A DNA stretch of 13,154 nucleotides from Alphaproteobacteria bacterium (GCA_017643325.1 JAEPNS010000016.1:1-13154), one strand, 5' to 3'; positions 5,497-13,045 are shown, counted from the first letter of the stretch. The notes: generated from the letters alone by a model not told the origin. Translations and numbers: made by a program.

Positions 5497-7544
5497 CGCA
5501 AGGCCGCCTCGATGTTGCCGCCGTCGACGGTCAGGGCGGCGGCCGTCGTCTTCTGCGCCGTGGCGAGGTCGACGAACGCCTTTGCGACATCCTCCGCGCG
5601 CACCTCGCGCCCGAGCAGGTTGCCGGCCATGTAGTCGCTCTCGCTGAGGCCGCGCGCGGTCGACCGGTCGGCGATCATCTCGTCGGTCAGCAGCCCGCTT
5701 CGGATCCGGTCCGCGTTGACCGCGTTGGAGCGGATGCCCTCGGCGCCGTGGTCCAGGGCGTACTGCCGCGACAGGAACAGCGTCGCCGCCTTGGGCAGGC
5801 CGTACGGGCCGAAGTCACGGCCCGGGTTCACGGCCTGCTTCGAGGCGTTGAAGAGCAGGCAGCCGCCGGTGCCCTGCGCCTGCATCATGGCCACCGCCGC
5901 CTTCGCGACGCGCTGGTGGGCGAAGAAGTTCAGCTCGAAACTCTCCCGCAGGATCGCGTCGTCGACCTCCCCGATCCGGCCCTGCCACGCGGCGCCCGCG
6001 TTGGAGACGAGGATATCGACCCCGCCGAACCGGCTCGCGACGGCCGCAAATGCCTTGCCGACCTCGGCGTCGTCCGTGACGTCGCAGGGAACGGACAGCG
6101 CGCCGATCTCCTCCGCGAGCGGGGAGATCCGGCGCTCGTCAAGGTCCAGCAGGGCGACCTCGGCGCCCGCGGCCCGGAACGCCCGCGCGGTGGCCTGGCC
6201 GATGGCGCCGCCGGCGCCCGTCACGACCGCGACCTGGCGCGCGAGCGGCGCTTCCTTCGCACTGCCCAGCTTGGCCTGTTCGAGCGACCAGTACTCGATG
6301 TCGAACATGTCGGGCTCGGAGATCGAGCGAAACCGCCCGATCCCCTCGGCGTCCGTGATGACCTCGACATTGTTCTCGTAGACGTCCGCCGCGACCTCGG
6401 CCGCCCGGGCGGAGTTCCCGGCCGCGAAGAAGCCCAGCCCCGGCACGAGCAGCACGCGTGGCACGGGGTCGAGCGGGGTCCTGGGCGCGGCCTGCGTGGC
6501 GTTGTTGCGCGCGAAATAGTCCCGGTACTTGCGCTCGTAGGTCTCGATCGCCCGGGCCGACGCGCGGAAGAACCCGTCGAGGTCCCGCGCGGACGGGCGC
6601 GGGAGGATGACCGGCTTCGGCTTGATCCGGATCGCGTGGTCCGGGGTCACGGTGCCCTGCTGGCTGTAGCGCGACAGCTCCGCTCCGTCGACAAACCGGC
6701 GGATCGCGGAGCTCGTGCGGAAGGTGGTCACGAATCGGACGGGACTGTCCTTCGGCCCGAACGCGAGCATCCCGCGCAGGCGCGGCGCGATATCGGCAAC
6801 CCGCGGCGGACGCCCGCCCTGTGCCTCGGCGGGTGCGAGCACGACCTCCTTGCGCCGGGCGCGCAGCGCGCGCTCGGCCGTGGTGACGAGGTCGATCATG
6901 CGCCCGTAGGCCTCCTCGGCGCTGTCGCCGAAGGTGAAGATGCCGTGCTTGAGCAGGATCAGGCCCTCGACATCCGGGTGGCCGCGCTGGATGCGGGCGC
7001 AGGCCTTCGCCAGCGCGAACCCCGGCATGATGTAGGGCACCAGCGCCACCCGGTTGCCGAACACCTCCCGGCAGACCGTCGCCCCGTCGGGCTGGTCGGT
7101 GAGCGCGAGGACCGCCGTCGAATGGGTGTGATCGACGAACTTGTGCGGCAGGAAGGCGTGCAGGAGCGTCTCGACCGAGGGGTTCGGCGCCTTCGAGTCC
7201 AGCAGGTTGCGGCGCATGGCGTTGACCATGTCCTCGTCGCCCAGCGCGTCCAGCGCCTCGAGCTCGCGCAGCGGCGCCAGGCGGACCGCCGGCAGGCCCG
7301 GCGGCTCGATGTCGCCCATGTCCCAGCCGCTGCCCTTCACGCACAGGACGTCGACCTCCTCGCCGGTCATGTCCCGCACCCGGGTCTTCACCGACGAGTT
7401 GCCGCCCCCGTGCAGCACCAGGCGCGGGTCGCCGCCCAGCAGGCGTGTCGTGTAGACGCGCAACGCGACGTCGCGATTGACGCCGTCTTTCGCATACCGG
7501 CGCGCGATGGCGCGCGCGGCGCGGTCGGACCAGAGATTCTTCAT
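5493..7544 (-). CDS. Bifunctional class II aldolase / short-chain dehydrogenase (rhamnulose-1-phosphate aldolase-alcohol dehydrogenase type)
   Basis: A 683-residue fusion. The N-terminal half (about 20-340) is a class II aldolase/adducin domain with HGGGNSS at 45-51, zinc ligands His139 and His141 in DHTHST, and a third His200 in LLKHGIFTFG. The C-terminal part (about 435-683) is a complete short-chain dehydrogenase: TGAGGAIG at 442-449, NAG near 515, and catalytic Ser568, Tyr581 and Lys585 (YGLPK). Length and order match the fused rhamnulose-1-phosphate aldolase / (lact)aldehyde dehydrogenase family, which splits a sugar phosphate into dihydroxyacetone phosphate and an aldehyde and oxidises the latter. 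No rhamnose isomerase, kinase or transporter gene is in the window, so another ketose or aldol is possible. The start at 7544 has TAGGAG 9 bases upstream. It is separated from the hydrolase operon by the repeat at 7561-7663 and meets the plus-strand gene tail to tail. Confidence 0.93.
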   Translation of the reverse strand: MKNLWSDRAARAIARRYAKDGVNRDVALRVYTTRLLGGDPRLVLHGGGNSSVKTRVRDMTGEEVDVLCVKGSGWDMGDIEPPGLPAVRLAPLRELEALDALGDEDMVNAMRRNLLDSKAPNPSVETLLHAFLPHKFVDHTHSTAVLALTDQPDGATVCREVFGNRVALVPYIMPGFALAKACARIQRGHPDVEGLILLKHGIFTFGDSAEEAYGRMIDLVTTAERALRARRKEVVLAPAEAQGGRPPRVADIAPRLRGMLAFGPKDSPVRFVTTFRTSSAIRRFVDGAELSRYSQQGTVTPDHAIRIKPKPVILPRPSARDLDGFFRASARAIETYERKYRDYFARNNATQAAPRTPLDPVPRVLLVPGLGFFAAGNSARAAEVAADVYENNVEVITDAEGIGRFRSISEPDMFDIEYWSLEQAKLGSAKEAPLARQVAVVTGAGGAIGQATARAFRAAGAEVALLDLDERRISPLAEEIGALSVPCDVTDDAEVGKAFAAVASRFGGVDILVSNAGAAWQGRIGEVDDAILRESFELNFFAHQRVAKAAVAMMQAQGTGGCLLFNASKQAVNPGRDFGPYGLPKAATLFLSRQYALDHGAEGIRSNAVNADRIRSGLLTDEMIADRSTARGLSESDYMAGNLLGREVRAEDVAKAFVDLATAQKTTAAALTVDGGNIEAALR

Positions 7545-7560
7545 CGATCGGGGCTCCTAG

Positions 7561-7663
7561 GCATCCTTCGAGACGCTCGTTTCACTCGCTCCTCAGGATG
7601 AGGGGACCGAAAAACCAAATCCTCATCCTGAGGAGCCGCCGCAGGCGGCGTCTCGAAGGATGC
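7561..7663. repeat. Paired, inverted alphaproteobacterial palindromic repeat (REP-like)
   Basis: Outer arms GCATCCTTCGAGACGC (7561-7576) and GCGTCTCGAAGGATGC (7648-7663) are perfect 16-base complements. Inner arms GCTCCTCAGGATGAGG (7588-7603) and CCTCATCCTGAGGAGC (7621-7636) are also perfect 16-base complements. Each half (7561-7603 and 7621-7663) is one unit of the intergenic element common in alphaproteobacterial genomes. The right unit folds by itself, with CATCCT pairing AGGATG and a GCCGCC-GCA-GGCGGC tip. The two units lie head to head around an A-rich 17-base centre. It fills the space between the stop of the hydrolase and the start of the aldolase-dehydrogenase, where it could end or attenuate the upstream transcript. 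Recognition of the family is from memory of its consensus. Confidence 0.9.
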
Positions 7664-7682
7664 GTGAGTTCGCACAAACCGC

Positions 7683-8588
7683 CTAGAGATACTTCGCGTA
7701 CCATTCCAGCGCGGCGTCCTTCTGGATCGCGTGCGCCTCGGCGTTGCAGAACTGGTAGGACTCGTAGTGCTGAATGCCCGGCAGCTTCACGAGCTTCTTC
7801 GGCTCGCCGAGCGCCTCGTAGCAGGAAAGCTGCTCCTCGGGCGGAACGAGATTGTCGTTCTCGGCATAGACCATGAGCACCGGGCGCGGCGAGATGCGGT
7901 GCGCGACCCATTCCGGCTTGTAGCGCATGTTCGCCATCGCGCTCTCGAGGTCGTATTCGGGGTTGTAGCGCCCGCTTTTCGAGTGGAACTGGTCGATCAC
8001 CATCTGGGTGTGCGGGTCGGTGAGCATGATCTCCGGCAGCGGGATATGGGTCTTCTCTCCGGTCAGGACCCGCTTGCGCTCGGCCTCCTCGACCTTCGCC
8101 CTGAATTCCTCCCACTCGTGGGGACGGCGCACGGACTTCATCCAGCGCTCGCCGTCCGCGACCATCACCGCGGAGACCACGACCTTCACCCGCTCGTCGA
8201 ACGCCGCGCACCAGATCGCGTGCGCGCCGCCGTAGCTCGAGCCGTAGTAGCCGATGCGCTCCGGGTCCACGCCGTCGACGGTCTGCAGGTAGGTGACGGC
8301 GTCGTAGACGCTCTGCGCCTGCTCCAGCGGCCGGTGCCGCCCGCGCTCGCCCTCGCTGATCCCGAAGCCCGGATAGTCGTGGGACAGCACGAAGTAGCCG
8401 TTCTCCCAGAGCCACTGGGGCACGTCCATGCCGTAGACGTCCTTCATGCCGGTATAGCCGTGCAGCACGCAGATGCCCGGGCGCGGCGGGTCGCCCGGCT
8501 TCCAGTCCTTCGGGCGGTACAGGTAGGCCGCCGTCCTGTTGTCGTTGGAGTAGAACTCGACCTCGTCCCAGACCTTCTCGTATTCCAT
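7683..8588 (-). CDS. Alpha/beta hydrolase (dienelactone hydrolase / acetyl-esterase-like)
   Basis: A 301-residue cytoplasmic alpha/beta hydrolase without a signal peptide. The nucleophile is Ser118 in GYYGSSYGG, the acid is probably Asp245 in YAENDNLVPP, the base His274 in GIQHYESY, and LHGYTG at 42-47 forms the oxyanion region. A helical insertion of about 70 residues (145-215, charged, KSVRRPHEWEEFRAKVEEAE) lies between strands as a lid. It looks like enzymes that cleave esters, lactones or C-C bonds; the substrate is unknown. The start at 8588 has GGGGGAGGG just upstream; the frame is open another 53 codons, but those overlap the end of the dehalogenase gene and are not protein-like. It lies 37 bases after the haloalkane dehalogenase stop, so it is probably the third gene of that operon. 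Confidence 0.92.
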   Translation of the reverse strand: MEYEKVWDEVEFYSNDNRTAAYLYRPKDWKPGDPPRPGICVLHGYTGMKDVYGMDVPQWLWENGYFVLSHDYPGFGISEGERGRHRPLEQAQSVYDAVTYLQTVDGVDPERIGYYGSSYGGAHAIWCAAFDERVKVVVSAVMVADGERWMKSVRRPHEWEEFRAKVEEAERKRVLTGEKTHIPLPEIMLTDPHTQMVIDQFHSKSGRYNPEYDLESAMANMRYKPEWVAHRISPRPVLMVYAENDNLVPPEEQLSCYEALGEPKKLVKLPGIQHYESYQFCNAEAHAIQKDAALEWYAKYL

Positions 8589-8625
8589 GGCTCCCTCCCC
8601 CGGGTATCCTGTTGTGTCGTGACGC

Positions 8626-9519
8626 CTAGAGCGCCCGGTACCAGTCGGCAAGCGCCCTGCCGATATCGTCGGGCGAATCCTCCTGCGGATGATGGCGCCC
8701 GCGCACCGTGACCTCGCTCGTGTGGCTCCAGGACCGCAGGATCGCAAGGTCCTTCTCGAACACGATCTGTCCCGGCTCCACGTTGATGAAGAGCTTCGGG
8801 ATGTCGTTCGTCTGCATCCAGGCCGACAGCGTGTCCATCAGTTCCGCCACGTCGGCGGGCTCGCCCTCGATCGGGATCTGGCGCGGCCAGGTCAGCGTCG
8901 CGCGGCGGTTTTCGCCCGGTTCCGCGAACGGCCGGCGCACCTCGTTCATGGTCTCGACGTCGATCTCGCGGATGACGCCGGCGGTGAACACCTTCTCGAC
9001 GAAGAAATTGTCCTGCAGCACGAGCTTCTCGCCTTCGGGCGTGCGCAGCAGCCGGAGCATGTCGCCGACGGCATCGGGATAGTCGTCGTAGCTCTCATGG
9101 TTGCAGACGAGGACCTCGCAGTAGGCGAGCCCCTTGATCTGCTGCGCGTGCCGGTGCGCCCAGCTCATGCCCAGCGGGCCGCCCCAGTCGTGCATCACGA
9201 AGGTGATGTTGCCGCGCGCCGACACGCCGAGCGCGTCGAGCGCCCCGTCGATATAGCTCTGGTGTTCCGCGAGCGTGTAGCTGTCCGGCCCGCTGTCGGG
9301 CAGGCGCGCGGAATCGCCCTGGCCGATGTTGTCGATGGCGATCAGCCGCCCGAGGCCCTCCATGTGCGGCATGATGTTGCGCCACATGTAGGACGATGTC
9401 GCGTTGCCGTGGAGGAACACGATCGGATCGCCGTCCCCGTGCTCGACATAGGCCATCTGCTGGCCGCTGACGGCGACGAGTTTCTTGTCATACGGCATGC
9501 GGGGGCTGATCTCGGCCAT
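8626..9519 (-). CDS. Haloalkane dehalogenase, HLD-II (LinB/DhaA-like), copy A
   Basis: A 297-residue alpha/beta hydrolase with the complete haloalkane dehalogenase pentad. The nucleophile is Asp111 and a halide ligand is Trp112 (MHDWGGPLGMSWAHRH), the second halide ligand is Asn39 (HGNATSSYMWRNIMPH), the acid Glu135 (LAYCEVLV) and the base His276 (GRHHPQEDSPDDIG). An acid Glu at this place is characteristic of subfamily II. The family hydrolyses a carbon-halogen bond to an alcohol plus halide. The cap region (about 140-220) ends with NRRATLTWPRQIPIEGEPA, very close to LinB. Around the base, both copies here carry His-His-Pro where LinB has His-Phe-Ile. The start at 9519 has GGAG about 10 bases upstream; an ATG seven codons further in is possible. 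It follows copy B by 23 bases. Confidence 0.93.
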   Translation of the reverse strand: MAEISPRMPYDKKLVAVSGQQMAYVEHGDGDPIVFLHGNATSSYMWRNIMPHMEGLGRLIAIDNIGQGDSARLPDSGPDSYTLAEHQSYIDGALDALGVSARGNITFVMHDWGGPLGMSWAHRHAQQIKGLAYCEVLVCNHESYDDYPDAVGDMLRLLRTPEGEKLVLQDNFFVEKVFTAGVIREIDVETMNEVRRPFAEPGENRRATLTWPRQIPIEGEPADVAELMDTLSAWMQTNDIPKLFINVEPGQIVFEKDLAILRSWSHTSEVTVRGRHHPQEDSPDDIGRALADWYRAL

Positions 9520-9542
9520 GGGACGCACTCCGGCGCTCGTGT

Positions 9543-10433
9543 TCAGGAAATCCCCTTGTACCACTCCGCGAGGCCGCGCCCGATATCGTCGGGGGAATCT
9601 TCCTGTGGATGGTGCAGCCCGCGGACCGTGATCTTCGCGTGGTTCGGCCAGGTGTCGAACTCGGCATAGTCGTCGTCGAGGATGATCTGGCCCGGGTCGG
9701 CCTCGATGAACAGCTTCGGGCAGCCGGACGAACGGGCCCATGCCGCGAGCTGCGTCGTCTGTTCCGCGACATTCGCGGGCTGGCCGCCGATGGGAATCTG
9801 GCGCACCCACGACAGGGTCGGCCGCCGCGCCTCGCCCGGTTCTTCGTAGGGCCGGCGGATCTCCGCCATGGTCTCCTCGTCGATCTCGCGCATAACGCCG
9901 CCGGTGAAGACGCGTTCGACAAAGAAATTATCCTCGAGCACGATCTTCGGCCCGTCGAGGCCGCGCGCCTGCCGCAGCCGTTCGCCATGCCCGTCGCGGT
10001 AGGAGTCGTAGCTCTCGTGGTTCACCGCCACGATCTCGCAGTGGGCGAAGCCCCGGATGGCCTCCGGGTGGCGCGACGCCCAGGACAGGCCCAGCGTCCC
10101 GCCCCAGTCGTGCATGACCAGCGTCACGTTCTCGCGCACGCCGAGCGTGTCGAGCGCCGCGTCGAAATATTCCTGGTGCTCCTTGATCATGTAGCTGTGC
10201 GGGCCGCTGTCCGGCAGCTTGTCGGAATCGCCCTGGCCGATGTTGTCGAGCGCGACCAGCCGGCCGAGGCCTTCCATGTGCGGCATGATGTTGCGCCACA
10301 TGTAGGACGACGTCGCGTTGCCGTGCACGAACACGATCGGGTCGCCGTCGCCCTCGTCGACACAGGCCATGCGCCGCCCGTTCACCTCGATGAACTTTTT
10401 CTCGTAGCGCATGTTCGGATCGATGGACGTCAT
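9543..10433 (-). CDS. Haloalkane dehalogenase, HLD-II (LinB/DhaA-like), copy B
   Basis: A 296-residue paralogue of the next gene, roughly 60% identical by eye. All pentad residues are present: Asp109 and Trp110 (MHDWGGTLGLSWASRH), Asn39 (HGNATSSYMWRNIMPH), Glu133 (FAHCEIVAV), His274 (GLHHPQEDSPDDIG). Differences concentrate in the cap (about 140-165 and 225-265), which shapes the substrate pocket in this family, so the two enzymes may accept different halides. The start at 10433 follows GGGAAAG closely; an in-frame extension of over 100 codons upstream is Arg-rich and lies antisense to the VOC gene, so it is not used. First gene of the minus-strand operon and divergent from the VOC gene by 71 bases. 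Confidence 0.93.
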   Translation of the reverse strand: MTSIDPNMRYEKKFIEVNGRRMACVDEGDGDPIVFVHGNATSSYMWRNIMPHMEGLGRLVALDNIGQGDSDKLPDSGPHSYMIKEHQEYFDAALDTLGVRENVTLVMHDWGGTLGLSWASRHPEAIRGFAHCEIVAVNHESYDSYRDGHGERLRQARGLDGPKIVLEDNFFVERVFTGGVMREIDEETMAEIRRPYEEPGEARRPTLSWVRQIPIGGQPANVAEQTTQLAAWARSSGCPKLFIEADPGQIILDDDYAEFDTWPNHAKITVRGLHHPQEDSPDDIGRGLAEWYKGIS

Positions 10434-10504
10434 GGTGCTTTCCCGGGTAAGCGTTCGCGCACGGCGCGTGATAGGTTCCGCGTCCAAACCTGCCACGAAT
10501 CCGA
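10434..10504. promoter_or_regulatory. Divergent promoter region between dehalogenases and VOC-MFS genes
   Basis: The 71 bases between two divergent start codons must hold the promoter of the dehalogenase operon and that of the VOC-MFS pair. Two inverted repeats can be seen: CGCGC-ACG-GCGCG (10456-10468) and AGGTT-N9-AACCT (10473-10491). Either could be an operator, but both are short and GC-rich sequence yields such repeats by chance. No clear -35/-10 pair is recognisable, and no strong ribosome binding site precedes the VOC ATG. Confidence 0.35.
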
Positions 10505-10918
10505 ATGTCCGAACACGTCCACCACGTTCATCTCTTCTGTTCCGATATCGACGCAACCATCGCCTGGTGGTCGGAGATGATGGGGGCGCAGGTCGCCTTC
10601 GACGGCGACTTCGGCGGCGCGCGCAACGTGTTCGTGCGCGTCGGCTCGGGCCGCCTGCACCTCTACGACCAGCCGCCCCGAGATCACGGCAGCGGCGCGG
10701 TCCATCATATCGGCATCCGCACGGACGACCTGGAATCCCTCGAAGCCCGCCTGCGCGCAAAGGGCGCCGCCTTCCGCAGCGGCATCCGCGACTTCGGCGC
10801 GTGGAAGTACATCATGTGCCCCGCCCCGGACGGCGTGCTGCTGGAGCTGTTCCAGGCGGACCCGGAGAAGCTCGACGGCGACGCCGCCGCGTATTTTTCG
10901 GACTGGCTGGACGGCTGA
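10505..10918 (+). CDS. VOC-family (glyoxalase/dioxygenase fold) protein
   Basis: A 137-residue single-domain vicinal oxygen chelate protein built of two beta-alpha-beta-beta-beta halves: HHVHLFCSDIDATIAWW at 6-22 and HHIGIRTDDLESLEARL at 67-83. By alignment with glyoxalases and methylmalonyl-CoA epimerases, the metal ligands would be His7, His52 (LHLYDQ), His68 and Glu114 (LLELFQ), all present, so it is probably an active metalloenzyme. The family includes glyoxalase I, extradiol dioxygenases, epimerases and drug-resistance proteins, and I cannot choose among these. The ATG at 10505 is the only reasonable start. It lies 7 bases upstream of the transporter gene and is surely cotranscribed with it. 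Confidence 0.9.
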   Translation: MSEHVHHVHLFCSDIDATIAWWSEMMGAQVAFDGDFGGARNVFVRVGSGRLHLYDQPPRDHGSGAVHHIGIRTDDLESLEARLRAKGAAFRSGIRDFGAWKYIMCPAPDGVLLELFQADPEKLDGDAAAYFSDWLDG

Positions 10919-10925
10919 ACACGCC

Positions 10926-12119
10926 ATGAGCGAACCCGCCGCCGATGCGCGCCCGCGCATTCCTCCCGTTGCGTTTCTCGGCGTTCTCGCCGCGATCAGC
11001 CCGCTGTCGCTCAGCATCCCGGTGCAGTCGATCCCGGAGATCGCGACCTCGCTCGCGACCCCCTACGGCGCCGCCCAGCTCGTCGTCTCGGCCTTCCTGT
11101 TCAGCTTCGCGATTTCCCAGCTCCTGGTCGGCCCGCTGTCCGACAAGCTCGGCCGGCGCCCCGTCCTGTACGGCGGCCTGCTGATTTACGGGCTCGCCAG
11201 CGTCGGCGCCGCATTCGCGCCCAACATCGAACTTCTCATCACGGCCCGCGTCCTGCAGGGCGCGGGCGGCTGCGCCGCGCTCGTGACGTCGCGTGCCGTC
11301 GTCCAGGACACCCATACCGGCATCGAGGCGGCCCGGATGATGGCCTTCGTCGCCATGCTGCAGTCGGTCGCGCCGGCGGTCGGCCCGATCCTCGGGGGCA
11401 GCATCGATGCCCTGCTCGGCTGGCGCTGGATCTTCGGCTCGCTGGCGATCTTCGCCGGGCTCCTCGCGCTCGGCACCTCGATCTGGCTCAACGAGACGCG
11501 CCCCACGACCGGCGGGCAGGCCGACAGCTGGGGCACGATCTTCTCGCGCTACGCGCGCGTGCTGCGGTCGCGGCTCTACATCGGCTACACGATGGCGTTC
11601 ACCTTCGGGACCATCGGCTTCTTCGGGTTCCTCGCCGTGGGCCCGGCGCTGCTGATCGGGGGCAAGGGCTTCACGCCGTTCGACTTCAGCCTGGCGCTGG
11701 TGGTGATCGCGAGCCAGTTCGTCACCGGCGCCTGGGTGTCCAGTCGCCTTGTCCGCTTCCTCGGCATGGACCGGACCCTCTGGATCGCCATGGCCGGGGT
11801 CACGATCCCGTCCGTCGCGCTTTTCTTCGTCCATGACAGCCCGAGCATCGTCGCGCTCGTCGCGCCCTTCGTCGTCTACGCGTTCTTCAACGGGTTCATT
11901 TTCCCCAACGCGCTCGCGGGCGCGACGGGCGTCGATCCCCGGATCGCGGGCTCGGCGGCATCCTTTCTCGGCTTTGCCCAGCTCGGGACGGGTTCGGTGC
12001 TGGCCTTCGTGCTCAGCAACCTCGACACGTCCGACGCCCTGTTCCTGTCCCTTTTCCTGGTTGCGCTCGGCGTGCTCGCGACCTGCGGGATGCTGCTCGT
12101 GAAGACCGCCGAACGCTGA
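10926..12119 (+). CDS. MFS transporter, Bcr/CflA drug-efflux type
   Basis: A 397-residue inner-membrane protein with about 12 hydrophobic segments, the first near residues 14-35 and the last near 370-392. The cytoplasmic loop after helix 2 carries GPLSDKLGRRPVLYGG (major facilitator motif A), followed by RVLQGAGGCAALVTSRAVVQD in helix 4, as in Bcr/CflA proton-driven multidrug exporters; P-A-V-GP-LGG in helix 5 is the antiporter motif. Export of a toxic substrate or product of the neighbouring enzymes, for example a haloalcohol or a haloalkane-derived acid, is plausible but is inference; uptake cannot be excluded. It is paired with the VOC gene (7-base gap) and followed by a strong hairpin. 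Confidence 0.94.
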   Translation: MSEPAADARPRIPPVAFLGVLAAISPLSLSIPVQSIPEIATSLATPYGAAQLVVSAFLFSFAISQLLVGPLSDKLGRRPVLYGGLLIYGLASVGAAFAPNIELLITARVLQGAGGCAALVTSRAVVQDTHTGIEAARMMAFVAMLQSVAPAVGPILGGSIDALLGWRWIFGSLAIFAGLLALGTSIWLNETRPTTGGQADSWGTIFSRYARVLRSRLYIGYTMAFTFGTIGFFGFLAVGPALLIGGKGFTPFDFSLALVVIASQFVTGAWVSSRLVRFLGMDRTLWIAMAGVTIPSVALFFVHDSPSIVALVAPFVVYAFFNGFIFPNALAGATGVDPRIAGSAASFLGFAQLGTGSVLAFVLSNLDTSDALFLSLFLVALGVLATCGMLLVKTAER

Positions 12120-12148
12120 CCCGCCGATCACGTGCCCCGGAACGCGAA

Positions 12149-12178
12149 AGGGCCCGCGGCGCGGACGCCGCGGACCCT
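12149..12178. terminator. Hairpin terminator between convergent MFS and aceA genes
   Basis: AGGG-C-CCGCGGCG, loop CGGA, CGCCGCGG-A-CCCT: twelve base pairs with one internal mismatch, 30 bases after the MFS stop and 21 bases beyond the aceA stop. On the minus strand it is followed by TTT, on the plus strand by a short pyrimidine stretch, so it can serve both convergent genes. It is very GC-rich with a short T-run, as usual for this kind of genome. Confidence 0.82.
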
Positions 12179-12198
12179 CCCGCACAAGCAGTCCCTGC

Positions 12199-13041
12199 CT
12201 AGAACTGCTCAGCCTCGGTCGATTCGGCCATCGCCGTCGTCGAGGACTGGCCCGACGAGATGGCGGTGGAAACCGCATCGAAATAGGAGGTGCCGACCTC
12301 GCGCTGGTGGCGCGTGGCGGAATAGCCCCGATCTTCGGAGGCGAACTCGGCCTCCTGCAGCAGCGAGTAGGCGGCCATGCCGTCGTCCTTGTAGGCGTTG
12401 GCGAGCTCGAACGTGGCGTGGTTCAGGCTGTGGAAGCCGGCCAGCGTCACGAACTGGAACTTGTAGCCCATCGCCGCGATCTCGCGCTGGAAGTTGCGCA
12501 TCTGGTCGCGGTCGAGATGCTTCGCCCAGTTGAAGGAGGGCGAGCAGTTGTAGGCCAGCATCTGCTCCGGGTACTCGGCCTTGATCGCCTCGGCGAAGCG
12601 ACGCGCCTCGTCCAGGTTCGGGGTCGAGGTCTCGCACCAGATCAGGTCGGCGTAGGGCGCGTAGGACAGGCCGCGCGCGATGCCGGCCTCGATGCCGCCG
12701 GTGACCCGGTAGAAGCCCTCGGCCGTGCGCTCGCCCGTCAGGAACCTGTGGTCGCGCTCGTCGATGTCGCTGGTGATGAGCTTGGCCGCGTCCGCATCGG
12801 TCCGGGCCATGATCAGCGTCGGGACGCCCATCACGTCGGCCGCGAGGCGCGCGGCGTTCAGCGTGCGCAGGAACTGGCCGGTCGGGACCAGCACCTTGCC
12901 GCCGAGATGACCGCACTTCTTCTCGGACGCGAGCTGGTCCTCGAAGTGGACCGCGGCCGCGCCGGCCTCGATCATCGACTTCATCAGCTCGAAGGCGTTC
13001 AGCGGACCGCCGAAGCCGGCTTCCGCGTCGGCCACGATCGG
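12199..13041 (-). CDS. aceA: Isocitrate lyase, C-terminal two thirds (5' part missing)
   Basis: About 281 residues of isocitrate lyase, the glyoxylate-shunt enzyme splitting isocitrate to glyoxylate and succinate. Recognisable segments are PIVADAEAGFGGPLNAFELM, the catalytic SEKKCGHLGGKVLVPT with its cysteine, the active-site strand AYNCSPSFNW, FHSLNHATFELANAY, and the C-terminal ending STEAEQF, which resembles that of E. coli AceA. Full-length relatives have about 430 residues, so about 150 N-terminal residues are absent. Reading upstream in frame, family sequence ends at the Pro codon (13039-13041) and a TAA follows three codons later at 13048-13050, within unrelated AT-rich sequence. The break is therefore at the junction described at 13041-13045 rather than a natural start; the GTG at 13035 is an internal valine. 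Convergent with the MFS gene. Confidence 0.93.
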   Translation of the reverse strand, partial: PIVADAEAGFGGPLNAFELMKSMIEAGAAAVHFEDQLASEKKCGHLGGKVLVPTGQFLRTLNAARLAADVMGVPTLIMARTDADAAKLITSDIDERDHRFLTGERTAEGFYRVTGGIEAGIARGLSYAPYADLIWCETSTPNLDEARRFAEAIKAEYPEQMLAYNCSPSFNWAKHLDRDQMRNFQREIAAMGYKFQFVTLAGFHSLNHATFELANAYKDDGMAAYSLLQEAEFASEDRGYSATRHQREVGTSYFDAVSTAISSGQSSTTAMAESTEAEQF

Positions 13042-13045
13042 GCCT
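13041..13045. other. Chimeric junction, high-GC aceA to low-GC typA fragment
   Basis: Both flanking coding sequences are interrupted in mid-gene here, on the same strand and in different frames. To the left, isocitrate lyase sequence is at the high GC level of the window; to the right, 41 of the last 110 bases are G or C (37%). The exact break cannot be placed within a few bases because the GG and C bases fit either parent. No insertion sequence end, direct repeat or attachment-like sequence is visible. Confidence 0.85.

Noticed and set aside
5748..7601. Open plus-strand frame of 617 codons antisense to the aldolase-dehydrogenase
   Set aside because: Arg/Gly/Asp/His-rich product with no family resemblance; such antisense frames arise in GC-rich genes because stop codons are rare opposite GC-biased third positions. 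The minus-strand protein has full catalytic motifs.
10812..12278. Open minus-strand frame of 488 codons antisense to the MFS gene
   Set aside because: Extremely charged, low-complexity product (Arg, Glu, Asp, Gly), runs through the terminator hairpin, and the plus strand encodes a clear 12-helix transporter.
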